The position numbers were made by a program, and so were the translations under genes. 42,820 bases of DNA from contig JAQSXU010000031.1 in NCBI GenBank assembly GCA_029256485.1, positions 1 through 42,820 of the forward strand, read 5' to 3'. Position 1 is the stretch's first letter; every line of letters begins with the position of its first letter. Under the pieces are notes generated by a model. The model ran no database searches. It was not told the origin of the DNA and saw nothing but the letters and a program-made list of their open reading frames with translations. Shown piece by piece: positions 25,587 through 34,022 of the stretch. Source of the stretch: Clostridiaceae bacterium (lineage in GTDB: Bacteria; Bacillota_A; Clostridia; Clostridiales; Clostridiaceae).

Positions 25587-26782
25587 AAAATAAAATAAAA
25601 ATTATAATTGGATTATTAGCAGTAATTATTATAGGAGCAATATTTATTAACAGGCCCAAGACGGATAATACCGTTACAATATATGGCTGGGGCGGAGATC
25701 AGAGAGTTAATGAATGGATTGACAATGAACTTGCACCATATGCATCGGAAAACTATGGCATTGAAGTCGTTCGAGTTCCAATGAATATTGATGAAATTTT
25801 AATGAAGCTTACTAATGAAAAAAATTATAACAATAACGGCTCTATTGATGTTATATGGATTAATGGAGAAAACTTTTATTATGCAAAACAATATGATTTA
25901 TTATACGGACCATTTTTATATAAAACAGAAAATGCTCAAAAATATGTGGATTTAGAAGGACCGGAAGCAACTGTTGATTTTGGATATTCAACTGAAGGAT
26001 ATGAGGCACCATGGGGAAAGGCTCAGTTTGTATTCGTTCATGACAAGGAACTTCTACCTGAACCCCCAAAGAATTCAGAAGAGTTAAAAGAGCTGGTTAA
26101 AAACAATCCGGGCATATTTACTTATCCTGAAGCCACAGACTTCGTTGGTTCTGCTTTTATACGAACTGTCATATACGACATCATAGGATATGAAAATATT
26201 AAGGATCTTCCCGCAGATTATGAAATTATTAAAGAAGCAGTAATGCCTGCAATGAATTATTTAAATGAAATAAAGCCGTATCTTTGGAAGGAAGGCAAGA
26301 CCTATCCAAAAGATTCTGCTCAGCTTGATGGTTTGTATCAGGACAAAGATGTTTATATAGCCATGGATTACAATGCAAACAAAGCGTTAAGCAAGGTAAA
26401 GGACAAGAGTTGGAGTGAAAGCACTAAAACATTTGTGTGGGAAAAGGGAACGCCTTTCAACACTCATTATCTGGCAATAGCGGCAAATTCGCCACATGTG
26501 GAAAATTCCATGAAACTTATTGAAGCAGCGCTTTCTCCTGAAATGCAGATATCAAAAGCAAATTTAAGTGGATGGGGGGACCTTCCTGTTTTAGAATATG
26601 ACAGTTTAAGTGTAAATGAACAAAAAAGTCTTGATGAAGCATTGACACCTCATGATCAATATAAAAACAGCATTTTAAGCTATGATGAGCTTTCTAAACA
26701 CAAGCAGCCTGAATTAAGAGCTGACTTAGTAACCATTATTGAAAAAGTTTGGGAGGATGTGGTTCTTTTTGGAAAACAATAA
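25583..26782 (+). CDS. ynjB: ABC transporter substrate-binding protein (YnjB-like)
   Basis: 399 residues. Residues 5-23 form an uncleaved anchor or signal without a lipobox. The mature part starts VTIYGWGGDQRVNEWIDNEL and has IDVIWINGENFYYAKQYDLL (about 91-110), as in the YnjB (COG4134) group of extracellular binding proteins for ABC importers. The ligand is not known. Permease and ATPase genes follow directly, and the start overlaps the stop of the CDP-alcohol transferase by four bases. Confidence 0.85.
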   Translation: MKNKIKIIIGLLAVIIIGAIFINRPKTDNTVTIYGWGGDQRVNEWIDNELAPYASENYGIEVVRVPMNIDEILMKLTNEKNYNNNGSIDVIWINGENFYYAKQYDLLYGPFLYKTENAQKYVDLEGPEATVDFGYSTEGYEAPWGKAQFVFVHDKELLPEPPKNSEELKELVKNNPGIFTYPEATDFVGSAFIRTVIYDIIGYENIKDLPADYEIIKEAVMPAMNYLNEIKPYLWKEGKTYPKDSAQLDGLYQDKDVYIAMDYNANKALSKVKDKSWSESTKTFVWEKGTPFNTHYLAIAANSPHVENSMKLIEAALSPEMQISKANLSGWGDLPVLEYDSLSVNEQKSLDEALTPHDQYKNSILSYDELSKHKQPELRADLVTIIEKVWEDVVLFGKQ

Positions 26783-27620
26783 AATAAATAACGCAATTTT
26801 GGTGATGCCATCATTTTTAATTGTGTTTTCTATTACAGCATATGTTGTTGTAAACACTTTAAAGGAAAGCTTAGGGTTGATTCCTGAGCTTTTTTTATAT
26901 GAAATAACCTATAAATATTATGCAAATCTCTTTACTGACAAGATATTTGTTAGTAGCTTTTTGTACAGTATTTTTGTTGCTTCAATGTCATCCTCCTTAT
27001 CGGTTGTCCTCGGTACATATTTGGGATATGCTATTTCTAAGTCAAAAAGTTCTTTTACTAACATTTCATACAGATTTCCGATTTTTCTGTCATATGTTGC
27101 AGCCGCAGCTTTAATTTACAATACATACAGTGACAAAGGCCTTTTATATCACATGTTTCAATTTATTGGTATTGAAATAGATAGTTTGAATATTATTTAT
27201 AATTCAAACGGTTTGGCTGTAATTTTGCTCAACATGTTTAAGGGGATTCCATTTATTGCATTTTCTGTTTATCCCATATTATTAAAAACTGACGCTGCAT
27301 ATAAGGAAACAGCAAGAAACCTGGGTTGCACAAATAATACGTATGTAATGAAGATTCTGCTGCCCCTTTGTAAAAAGGCTATATTGTCGTCTGCTTTAGT
27401 TATATTCAATTATAATTTGTTTGTTTACGAAGGATTTTACTTTTTAGGACCTTCTAATCCTCCTTCAATAGGAGTGCTTGCGTATAATACTTATTTAAAT
27501 CCAGATATGACATATCGTGCCTATGGCATGGCAATAAATATGATAATGATAGCAATTTCTTTTATACTATGTTTTGTATACTACAGAATCTTAAAAAGTG
27601 AAAATGAAGGTGCAATATGA
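26769..27620 (+). CDS. ABC transporter permease (YnjC-like, first half)
   Basis: About 283 residues. I take TTG at 26769, 12 bases after GGGAGG; ATG at 26757 or TTG at 26739 are possible. Six helices are seen, and the permease EAA-type loop is around AYKETARNLGCTNNTYVMKI. It overlaps the ynjB stop. In E. coli YnjC is a single long protein with two permease halves; here the halves are two genes. Confidence 0.82.
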   Translation: MENNKINNAILVMPSFLIVFSITAYVVVNTLKESLGLIPELFLYEITYKYYANLFTDKIFVSSFLYSIFVASMSSSLSVVLGTYLGYAISKSKSSFTNISYRFPIFLSYVAAAALIYNTYSDKGLLYHMFQFIGIEIDSLNIIYNSNGLAVILLNMFKGIPFIAFSVYPILLKTDAAYKETARNLGCTNNTYVMKILLPLCKKAILSSALVIFNYNLFVYEGFYFLGPSNPPSIGVLAYNTYLNPDMTYRAYGMAINMIMIAISFILCFVYYRILKSENEGAI

Positions 27621-28399
27621 AATTATTAAATAAATTAATATTTTTTATCATAATGATATTCCTCATATTGCCTCTTGTGTCTATGATTTTATGGTCATTC
27701 TTTTCAAGCTGGGGGACAGAAAACTTACTGCCTCATAATTTTACGTTAAAAGGTTTTGCGTATTTTTTTAATTCTCAAGACTATATAATTGCATCAAAGT
27801 CAGTTGTATATTCATTATTGGTTGCATTTATTTCTTTAGTTTTAAGCATAATGCTTTCCAGATTTTTAATAAAAACGAATTTTAAATATAAAATTCAACT
27901 TGAAAGCTTGTTTTACTTGCCCATGCTTCTTCCGGTAGTCAGCATATGCATTGGAAGCCACAAAATGTTTCTTCAACTTTTCTCGGGATGCAGTGGATTA
28001 ATTGTAATATTACTTCACATATATTTTTCTCTGCCATATTCATTTAAATTAGTATATTCATGCTATGAAATCTGGGGAATCGAACAGGAGCAGGTAGCAA
28101 GAGGACTTGGGGCATCAAAGTGGAAATCATTTTACTTAATCAATGTGCCTGTTTATTTTAAGGGCTATGTTACAGGCTTCATAATGGCTTTCATAATCTC
28201 TTATTCACAGTATTTTATAAACTTCTTCATAGGTGATTCAGAGTTTGTCAATTTCTCTATGATAATGACGCCTTATATTACCGGATCTGACAGAAACATT
28301 TCATCAGTGTATACCCTGCTATACATATTGTATGGTATAGTAATAATGGTGCTGTGTTCATTGATTGAAAAATTATTTAACAAAGGAAGAAATGTATGA
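27617..28399 (+). CDS. ABC transporter permease (YnjC-like, second half)
   Basis: 260 residues, starting within the ATGA overlap with the first permease gene. Six hydrophobic helices are present, with the cytoplasmic EAA-type loop IEQEQVARGLGASKWKSFYL, where permeases contact the ATPase. With the neighbouring permease it would make the heterodimeric channel of the importer. Confidence 0.85.
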   Translation: MKLLNKLIFFIIMIFLILPLVSMILWSFFSSWGTENLLPHNFTLKGFAYFFNSQDYIIASKSVVYSLLVAFISLVLSIMLSRFLIKTNFKYKIQLESLFYLPMLLPVVSICIGSHKMFLQLFSGCSGLIVILLHIYFSLPYSFKLVYSCYEIWGIEQEQVARGLGASKWKSFYLINVPVYFKGYVTGFIMAFIISYSQYFINFFIGDSEFVNFSMIMTPYITGSDRNISSVYTLLYILYGIVIMVLCSLIEKLFNKGRNV

Positions 28400-29163
28400 G
28401 CTTTTTAGCCTTAGAAAATATAAATTATTCTATTGGGAAAAATAAACTTTTAAGAAATATAAATTTGAATATTGAAAAAGGTCAGCTGTTTTCCATTTTG
28501 GGACCAAGCGGAGCGGGCAAGACCACTGTACTTAGAATAATTACAGGGGCTCTAAACCCTGACAGCGGAAAAGTTGTTTTGGATAAAAAGGTTATTAATG
28601 ATGTGCCCATGGAAAAAAGGCAGATTGTAATGGTGTATCAGTCAAAGCAGCTGTTTCCGCACTTAACTGTACTTGATAACATTCAGTTTGGAATGAAGAT
28701 GAAAAAATATAGCCAGAGTTACGTCGATGAAAAGACAGTTGAATTAACAGATTTTTTTAATATGAAATTACATTTAAACAAATACCCTTCTCAGCTTTCA
28801 GGAGGTCAGCAGCAGCTGGTTGCTTTAATGAGGGCATTGGCAGTTGAGCCAAAGGTACTGTTGTTAGATGAACCATTCACTGGTCTTGACAATAACCTGA
28901 AAATTTACATTCGGGATTTTATTTTGAAAATTCATAAACAATTTAATATAACAATTGTTATGATCACCCACGACAAAGAAGATGCATTTATCATGAGCGA
29001 CAAGATCGCTTTCATGTTTGAAGGTGAAATAATATTAACAGAAGCACCTGCTTACCTATGCAATAAGACAAATGTAAATATTGTGGACAATTTCCTTGGT
29101 GACATAATTATACTTGAAGACGGAAAAATTGTGTTTTCTGATAAAATAGTTAATATATATTAA
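28396..29163 (+). CDS. ynjD: ABC transporter ATP-binding protein (YnjD-like)
   Basis: 255 residues, overlapping the second permease gene by ATGA. Walker A is GPSGAGKTT (around residues 36-44), the Q-loop is VYQSKQLFPH, the signature is LSGGQQQL, Walker B is VLLLDEPF and the H-loop is MITHDKEDA. All catalytic residues are present, so it should power the YnjBC-type importer. It is the last gene of the operon. Confidence 0.92.
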   Translation: MSFLALENINYSIGKNKLLRNINLNIEKGQLFSILGPSGAGKTTVLRIITGALNPDSGKVVLDKKVINDVPMEKRQIVMVYQSKQLFPHLTVLDNIQFGMKMKKYSQSYVDEKTVELTDFFNMKLHLNKYPSQLSGGQQQLVALMRALAVEPKVLLLDEPFTGLDNNLKIYIRDFILKIHKQFNITIVMITHDKEDAFIMSDKIAFMFEGEIILTEAPAYLCNKTNVNIVDNFLGDIIILEDGKIVFSDKIVNIY

Positions 29164-29203
29164 AGCTGCATAATTCAAGGTGCCTTCACCGACAATTTTA
29201 CAA

Positions 29204-29233
29204 AAAAGGCTGTCCAAATAAATAACAGCCTAA
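29204..29233 (+). terminator. Hairpin after the ABC operon
   Basis: AGGCTGT and ACAGCCT form a 7-bp stem with an 11-base loop about 45 bp after the ATPase stop. No T run follows on the plus strand, but there is an A run upstream, so it would terminate better on the minus strand. A terminator role is tentative. Confidence 0.45.
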
Positions 29234-29327
29234 TAATAACCCTGTAACTACGACACTGCCTATGACATTGTATGCTTGATCTTTTATTCAAATTATTAAT
29301 TAAAAGATATTATAGGAGGGGAATAAT

Positions 29328-29702
29328 ATGAAAAATATAATGAAAAGGCCATTCATGATTCTTTCGGATTTTATGAAGGTATATCAATTCATGATTGATG
29401 TTTATGAAAGAGACTGGAGAAATGGTGTTCCTGCTCCATTTTTAGAATATGCACTTTCTTCAGGATGGGCAGATAAGACTATGAGCCACAGGAATATGAT
29501 TTGGGAAGATGATGGAAATATCATAGGATTCTCTTTCTATGAAGCTTACCTTGGTAAAACTTTTTTCAGTTTAAGACCTGGATATGAAAATATTGCATCT
29601 GAAAATAATCTTGTAATTAGTACGTGCTTAAGGATTAAGTCTAGATCTCTTCAAATAATGCAAAAAGTCGGTATTTTAATTATAAATACCGACCTTTTTT
29701 AA
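29328..29702 (+). pseudogene. Truncated GNAT-type acetyltransferase
   Basis: 124 codons after GGAGGGG. Residues 1-88 look like the start of a GNAT acetyltransferase (MKVYQFMIDVYERDWRNGVP, then IWEDDGNIIGFSFYEAYLGK and FFSLRPGY). The acetyl-CoA binding half is missing, and the last 20 codons run through an intrinsic terminator (KVGILIINTDLF is read from the hairpin). The gene has most likely lost its 3' part by deletion. Confidence 0.65.
29662..29700. terminator. Bidirectional intrinsic terminator
   Basis: AAAAAGTCGGTATTT pairs with AAATACCGACCTTTTTT (one bulged base) around a 7-base loop. It ends both the truncated acetyltransferase and the minus-strand membrane-protein gene. Confidence 0.9.
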
Positions 29703-29716
29703 CAAGGTTAATTGAA

Positions 29717-30391
29717 CTATGTTGCATTTACTGACATTTTTTTCATCTCCTTATATCCAATCAGTACAGTGCAGACATAGGCACATGTCTTGGGTATCAT
29801 TAAAATTCCAATAACCGGAATAATGTCTGCAAACAATACTACCGGTATATAGAATGCAAAACTGAGAACAATTGTCAGCCACATGAACCTAAAATCATGA
29901 TCAGATGTATTCCTGGACTTGCTGTAGAACAAGAATATTATAATAATTCCCATTGCAGCAAATGGCAGGTTGCGATATATTGCCCATGATAATGGAGCAG
30001 TGGCACTTGTCCATGCATTCTGGGGGAAAAGGCAAAGAAAAATTCTTAATGCTGCCAGTGCATACATGGTTATGGTAAGTCCGTTTTTATCTTTTACATT
30101 GTAGCGCAAGCGCCATACATAATATAACAGTACATAAAATACAGTCATTGTTATTGAAGTGATGAACTTTCCTATACCAAGGGCGATGACGAAATTATCA
30201 AGGCCAGTGGTGCTAAGAGCATATGCCCGAGGAATCAGATGGAACGAATCTCCTGCTCCAAGAGTTACAGCCATGATACCGAACAGCAAATATTGTTTGT
30301 TTCCTTTACTTTTTAAAATTATTGTGATGCCTATGGTAATAACCATAATCAGGTACACAGCATCGAATATTGTTTCAAATATAGCTTGCAT
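29717..30391 (-). CDS. Seven-helix membrane protein, TetR-controlled
   Basis: 224 residues from ATG 30391, five bases after AGGAGG; ATG at 30421 lies in the operator and is less likely. About seven hydrophobic helices span the protein, with a short charged C-terminus (GYKEMKKMSVNAT). I do not recognise the family. The operator TGAACGTTGTTCA sits just upstream, matching the one at the adjacent tetR gene, so this is the likely target of that regulator. A role in export or membrane stress would be a guess. Confidence 0.75.
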   Translation of the reverse strand: MQAIFETIFDAVYLIMVITIGITIILKSKGNKQYLLFGIMAVTLGAGDSFHLIPRAYALSTTGLDNFVIALGIGKFITSITMTVFYVLLYYVWRLRYNVKDKNGLTITMYALAALRIFLCLFPQNAWTSATAPLSWAIYRNLPFAAMGIIIIFLFYSKSRNTSDHDFRFMWLTIVLSFAFYIPVVLFADIIPVIGILMIPKTCAYVCTVLIGYKEMKKMSVNAT

Positions 30392-30407
30392 AAAATCCTC
30401 CTTAAAT

Positions 30408-30420
30408 TGAACGTTGTTCA
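30408..30420. promoter_or_regulatory. TetR operator, membrane-protein gene
   Basis: TGAACGTTGTTCA is a 13-bp palindrome apart from its centre, with half-sites TGAAC and GTTCA. It differs by one central base from the operator at 31044-31056. Confidence 0.75.
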
Positions 30421-30433
30421 TTTTGTTTTTTAT

Positions 30434-30454
30434 AAAAACCCAACAAGCGTTGGG
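30434..30454 (-). terminator. Terminator of the tetR gene
   Basis: On the minus strand CCCAAC, a four-base loop, GTTGGG and then TTTTT, just after the TetR stop codon. It separates tetR from the membrane-protein gene. Confidence 0.7.
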
Positions 30455-30468
30455 ATCTTTATCTTTAT

Positions 30469-31026
30469 TTAATAAATTGTGCGCTTAATGATTTCATTCA
30501 ACACATAACAGGACTGTTGGTTATTAATCAACAATGTAATGATGTTTGAAAATACAAAATCAATAAAATGCTCCTGTGTAAATGTTTCATTAAATGTATT
30601 CCTTTTTACATTATTATCGTTTTGCAATGATTGAAGCAGGCCTTTCTTCATATGAGTGAAATACTCATTCATGACTTTGCGACCCTTTGCTTTATCTTCA
30701 TTAGCAAAATTAACAGAATGTATGGTAAAGAAAGCCGGATATTCTTTTACTCCGCTATTTACAGTTTCAAATAACCATGTTACACGTTCTATAAAGTTAT
30801 TTTCATTATGAGTATTGCTTAATTTATGAAATATATCTTTCCAGATATCTTCCACTGTTTCAGCTGCAAGGTCTGCCTTAGAAGGAAAGTAATTGTAAAC
30901 CGAACCTACTGCAACATTACAGTGCTTTGCAACGTCACGCATGTTGAGAGCTTGAAGCCCTTTTGCAGTTGCAATTTCTTTACTTGCCTTTAAAATAGCT
31001 TCTTTAGAAGTAACTACTGTATTCAT
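30469..31026 (-). CDS. TetR-family transcriptional repressor
   Basis: 185 residues from ATG 31026, preceded by AAAGGAGAAA. The N-terminal helix-turn-helix reads LNMRDVAKHCNVAVGSVYNY then FPSKADL (about 27-53), the standard TetR pattern. Residues 70-185 form the ligand-binding domain with no clear class. A perfect promoter upstream contains the palindrome TGAACATTGTTCA, so the gene should repress itself, and the same site lies in front of the membrane-protein gene downstream. Confidence 0.92.
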   Translation of the reverse strand: MNTVVTSKEAILKASKEIATAKGLQALNMRDVAKHCNVAVGSVYNYFPSKADLAAETVEDIWKDIFHKLSNTHNENNFIERVTWLFETVNSGVKEYPAFFTIHSVNFANEDKAKGRKVMNEYFTHMKKGLLQSLQNDNNVKRNTFNETFTQEHFIDFVFSNIITLLINNQQSCYVLNEIIKRTIY

Positions 31027-31043
31027 ACTTTCTCCTTTCAAAC

Positions 31044-31084
31044 TGAACATTGTTCATTATATGATAGAAAGTAATTTTTGTCAA
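31044..31084 (-). promoter_or_regulatory. tetR promoter with operator
   Basis: On the minus strand TTGACA (31084-31079), a 17-bp spacer and TATAAT (31061-31056) give a consensus sigma-A promoter. The palindrome TGAACATTGTTCA (31056-31044) starts at the last base of the -10, an ideal place for autorepression. Confidence 0.85.
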
Positions 31085-31190
31085 TATTATATTAAAAAAT
31101 TTAATTGAACAATTTCTAAAAATTTACGTCCTAATAATATAGGATTAATTTTCCACTTATTGTTGTGCGTAAATTTAAGGTAGGTATTGT

Positions 31191-31727
31191 ATGAAAAAAG
31201 CAGTGATTTTATTTATATTATGTTTAAGCATATTCGTAATGAACGGATGTGACAAATCTGTTGATAATAAAAATCAAGCAGTTGCCGAAGAGTTTGTTAA
31301 GGAAATGTATACGGTGGATGCAGAGGAAGTTGAAAATTATAATAAATTTTTAGAATTAAAACCTTCAGATGAAAAGGAACTTTCAGAAGCTATAGAAGCA
31401 AATGATGAAGTCATCAAATCCTTAATGACAGAAAAAGCATACAATGTACTCCTGAAAAACAGGCAGAACTTCATGTTTACACAGCACTGTGCTATAAACA
31501 ATTGCACAATCAAGGTGCTGGATGTGATTTTGTCTGAAAAAGAATCTGGAATAGAAGAAAATAAGGAAGTTTACAACTTTGAAGTTAAAATGCAGTTTGT
31601 TTCCAATGATGGAAGCGTACTACAGGATGATTCCGTGAAAGGCCAATTAAGACTTGAACGAGAAGAAAATGAATGGAAAATATCAGCCTATAGAGTATTT
31701 GAGTATCCAAAGGCCATAGTTAATTAA
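31191..31727 (+). CDS. Hypothetical lipoprotein
   Basis: 178 residues. Residues 1-20 are a signal with lipobox MNGC (Cys20). The mature part begins with a Lys/Asn-rich linker; the central and C-terminal parts (AVAEEFVKEMYTVDAEEVEN, then LRLEREENEWKISAYRVFEY) resemble the small alpha+beta NTF2-like exported proteins of clostridia, which is a weak similarity by eye. It is a stand-alone gene. Function unknown. Confidence 0.7.
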   Translation: MKKAVILFILCLSIFVMNGCDKSVDNKNQAVAEEFVKEMYTVDAEEVENYNKFLELKPSDEKELSEAIEANDEVIKSLMTEKAYNVLLKNRQNFMFTQHCAINNCTIKVLDVILSEKESGIEENKEVYNFEVKMQFVSNDGSVLQDDSVKGQLRLEREENEWKISAYRVFEYPKAIVN

Positions 31728-31832
31728 TTAATATTATTCATGTTTTTGTTCAATTCAATTGACATTCAGCAATTTTGAAGATATATTAATTTAAAATAGT
31801 ATGACTTATAATCTTGCTTAAGGAGCTGTAAA

Positions 31833-32414
31833 ATGAATTACTGTATTCTTATGGGGAGCCCCCGGAAAAGTGGAAATACATATCAACTGTTGATGCCGTT
31901 TGTTGAAGAACTTAATCTTAACAAGGTCAAATATGATTTTATTTGGCTTTACGACAAACATATTGAGCCTTGCACTGCCTGTAGGAAATGTCAAAAGGAC
32001 TGGACTGTTTTCGGATGCCGGTATAATGATGATGTTCAGGAAATTTTTGATAAAATTCTGGACAGCGATGTGATTATAATTGCGACACCAATTTATTCAT
32101 GGTATTGCACGCCTCCAATGAAATCTCTGCTTGATCGTTTGGTTTATGGAATTAACAAGTATTATGGAGATAAAAAAGGGCCTTCTCTTTGGAACGGCAA
32201 GAAGCTGGCAGTCATTACAACATGCGGATACAGGCCTGAAAAAGGGGCGGATTTGTTAGAAGAAGGCATAAGGAGATATTGCAGTCACTCACAACTGAAT
32301 TATCTTGGGATGTTGTCTGAAAGAGACTTAGGATATAAAACTGAGTTCATGTCTGATGATAAAACTGAACACGCCAGGTCATTTGCACGAAAGCTGATAA
32401 GTAGTGATGTTTAA
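31833..32414 (+). CDS. Flavodoxin-fold NAD(P)H-dependent oxidoreductase, Fe-S flavoprotein type
   Basis: 193 residues, with ATG after AAGGAGC. The FMN phosphate-binding loop GSPRKSGNTYQL (8-19) and the PIYSWYCTPPMKSLLDRL segment (about 89-106) place it in the NADPH-dependent FMN reductase superfamily. Cysteines 47, 50, 53 and 62 form a compact CxxCxxCx8C cluster like the 4Fe-4S site of iron-sulfur flavoproteins (Isf) of anaerobes. It may reduce quinones, oxygen species or nitro compounds. A strong terminator follows. Confidence 0.87.
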   Translation: MNYCILMGSPRKSGNTYQLLMPFVEELNLNKVKYDFIWLYDKHIEPCTACRKCQKDWTVFGCRYNDDVQEIFDKILDSDVIIIATPIYSWYCTPPMKSLLDRLVYGINKYYGDKKGPSLWNGKKLAVITTCGYRPEKGADLLEEGIRRYCSHSQLNYLGMLSERDLGYKTEFMSDDKTEHARSFARKLISSDV

Positions 32415-32476
32415 ATTAAATCAACAATTTTATTAATTGTCCTCAGACTGTATGAGAATGAATTTTTATGATAAAG

Positions 32477-32511
32477 AAAATTCACAGGATTTTTATTCCT
32501 GTGAATTTTTT
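32477..32511. terminator. Bidirectional intrinsic terminator
   Basis: AAAATTCACAGGA (32477-32489) pairs with TCCTGTGAATTTTT around a 7-base loop between the converging flavoprotein and MerR genes. Confidence 0.93.
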
Positions 32512-32522
32512 CGAATTAACAT

Positions 32523-32945
32523 TTATTTCTCACATTCCAGGTTGTCGTGTGGTTCTTGTGATGTGTGATGAATATTTTCGGTTTTGGCTTCCATAGCAGT
32601 TTTGTAATACCAGCACTTGTAATTTATCTTGTCTAGCGCCTTCTGGAGTTCTTCGATTTGATTTTGAACTGCAGATTTTCTTTCCAGGAACATATTGTAT
32701 CTTTCTTTAAGTGTTGAATCTCCCTGAACGCACCAATCCATAAAGATTTTAATTTCTTTAATAGGCATGCCCGTTGCCTTAAGGCAATTAATTACAGCCA
32801 ATCCTTCCATGTCATTTTCTGTGAAGTATCGTATACCTGATTCGGTTCGTTCCACAAATGGAAGCAAACCTTCCTTGTCATAATATCGTATTGTATGAGT
32901 AGTCAAATTTGTTTTTTTAGCAGCTTCACTGATTGTATATTTCAT
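32523..32945 (-). CDS. MerR-family transcriptional regulator, first
   Basis: 140 residues, with ATG after CGGAGATA. The N-terminal winged helix is typical (MKYTISEAAKKTNLTTHTIR, then YYDKEGLLPFVERTESGIRY), followed by a dimerising coiled coil at about 80-115. Two cysteines lie at positions not typical of metal sensors, which fits an AdhR-like regulator that senses reactive aldehydes, as inferred from the family and the neighbouring reductases. A sigma-A promoter at 33014-33042 drives it, and a MerR-type site lies in its 5' leader. Confidence 0.92.
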   Translation of the reverse strand: MKYTISEAAKKTNLTTHTIRYYDKEGLLPFVERTESGIRYFTENDMEGLAVINCLKATGMPIKEIKIFMDWCVQGDSTLKERYNMFLERKSAVQNQIEELQKALDKINYKCWYYKTAMEAKTENIHHTSQEPHDNLECEK

Positions 32946-32981
32946 ATATTATCTCCGTTTGAAAAAAATTTAAAAGATATA

Positions 32982-33042
32982 TTGACTTGGAGCGAACTCT
33001 AATGTTTGTGATGAGTATATCATCCAAGCATATAAAAGTCAA
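32982..33042. promoter_or_regulatory. MerR-type site 1 and promoter of the minus-strand merR gene
   Basis: On the minus strand TTGACT (33042-33037), a 17-bp spacer and TATACT (33019-33014) form a good promoter for the merR gene. Just downstream, read on the plus strand, is TTGACTTGGAGCGAACTCTA (from 32982), the same block as in the promoters at 33085, 34023 and 36155 but with a poor -10 (TGTGAT). It may serve mainly as an autoregulatory operator. Confidence 0.7.
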
Positions 33043-33084
33043 ATTGAAATTAAGGAAAATTAACTAACGTTAGAAATTTTTTTC

Positions 33085-33115
33085 TTGACTTGGAGTTAAC
33101 TCCAGGTGATATGCT
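33085..33115 (+). promoter_or_regulatory. MerR-type promoter 2
   Basis: TTGACT (33085-33090) and TATGCT (33110-33115) are separated by a long 19-bp spacer holding the dyad GGAGTTAACTCC. The 19-bp spacer with a central dyad is the classic architecture of MerR-activated promoters. It drives the 33180 remnant and the flavodoxin at 33367. Confidence 0.85.
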
Positions 33116-33179
33116 TTCACCAACAGAATTATAAAAACAAATTTGATTGATTCTAAATAAATAGCAAAAGGAGAATATT

Positions 33180-33260
33180 ATGAATTCAAACTTTATTTAT
33201 AACATCCTTACAAAAATATATTTTGGAGAAAATCAGAAGGATAATGAGAATATTTTTTAA
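33180..33260 (+). pseudogene. N-terminal remnant of an iron-containing alcohol dehydrogenase
   Basis: A 26-codon frame after AAAGGAGA. The peptide MNSNFIYNILTKIYFGENQK resembles the start of iron-containing (butanol-type) alcohol dehydrogenases (YNPTKIxFG), and then stops. The catalytic domains are absent. About 100 bp of degenerate sequence separate it from the flavodoxin gene. The identification rests on this short motif only. Confidence 0.45.
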
Positions 33261-33366
33261 TATGTTTTTATAAAATCTGGAAGAAACAATAATATTTTGG
33301 AAGTAGATACAACAGAGTTAATCACAGAATTAGGAAGAAGTAAAAAATGATTATTTGGAGGTAAAC

Positions 33367-33870
33367 ATGGCAAAAAAACTAATTGCATATTTTTCAAGAA
33401 AGGGTAATAATTACGTAAATGGTTCTATAAAGAATTTATCTGTTGGAAACACAGAAGTAGCTGCTAAGATGATTCAAGAATTAACAGGAGCAGATATGTT
33501 TTATATTGAACCGGTTATAGAGTATGATGCTGATTATAATGTCTGTATAGAAGAAGCTCAAAAAGATAAGAGAGCAAATGCCAGACCGGAATTTAAAAAT
33601 GCACTTAAAGATATTGCTGAATACGACACAATCTACCTGGGTTATCCGAATTACTGGGGAACCATGCCCATGCATGTTTGGACATTTCTTGAGAAATATG
33701 AACTTACAGGAAAAACAATAAAGCCGTTTTGCACTCATGAAGGAAGCGGAATGGGTAACAGTGAAAGGGATATCCAAAAACTGTGCGCCGGTGCAAAAGT
33801 AGAAAAAGGAATAGCTATTCATGGTTCTGAAGTAAGCAGATCGAAAGGTGCCATTTCAAAATGGGTGTAG
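33367..33870 (+). CDS. Flavodoxin-like protein
   Basis: 167 residues from ATG 33367, which follows GGAGGTAAAC. The FMN phosphate loop is FSRKGNNY (9-16); GYPNYWGTMPMHVWTFLEKY (about 94-113) and PFCTHEGSGMGNSERDI (about 121-137) are typical of the flavodoxin_4 group of short flavoproteins. It probably transfers electrons to a reductase of the same island. It is under MerR-type promoter 2 and closed by a strong terminator. Confidence 0.9.
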   Translation: MAKKLIAYFSRKGNNYVNGSIKNLSVGNTEVAAKMIQELTGADMFYIEPVIEYDADYNVCIEEAQKDKRANARPEFKNALKDIAEYDTIYLGYPNYWGTMPMHVWTFLEKYELTGKTIKPFCTHEGSGMGNSERDIQKLCAGAKVEKGIAIHGSEVSRSKGAISKWV

Positions 33871-33913
33871 CTAAGGATTGAATTATTAACATTATAACTA
33901 TCAAGCAGTAATT

Positions 33914-33952
33914 AAAACGCATGTCGAAGAATTTTTTGACATGCGTTTTTAT
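33914..33952 (+). terminator. Intrinsic terminator after the flavodoxin gene
   Basis: AAAACGCATGTC (33914-33925) pairs with GACATGCGTTTT around a 12-base loop, followed by T residues. Confidence 0.93.
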
Positions 33953-34022
33953 TTTAAAAAAAGGAACTATCTCAAACCTGAAATCTAATCAGAAAAAAGC
34001 AAATAAAATATTAAAAAAACCA

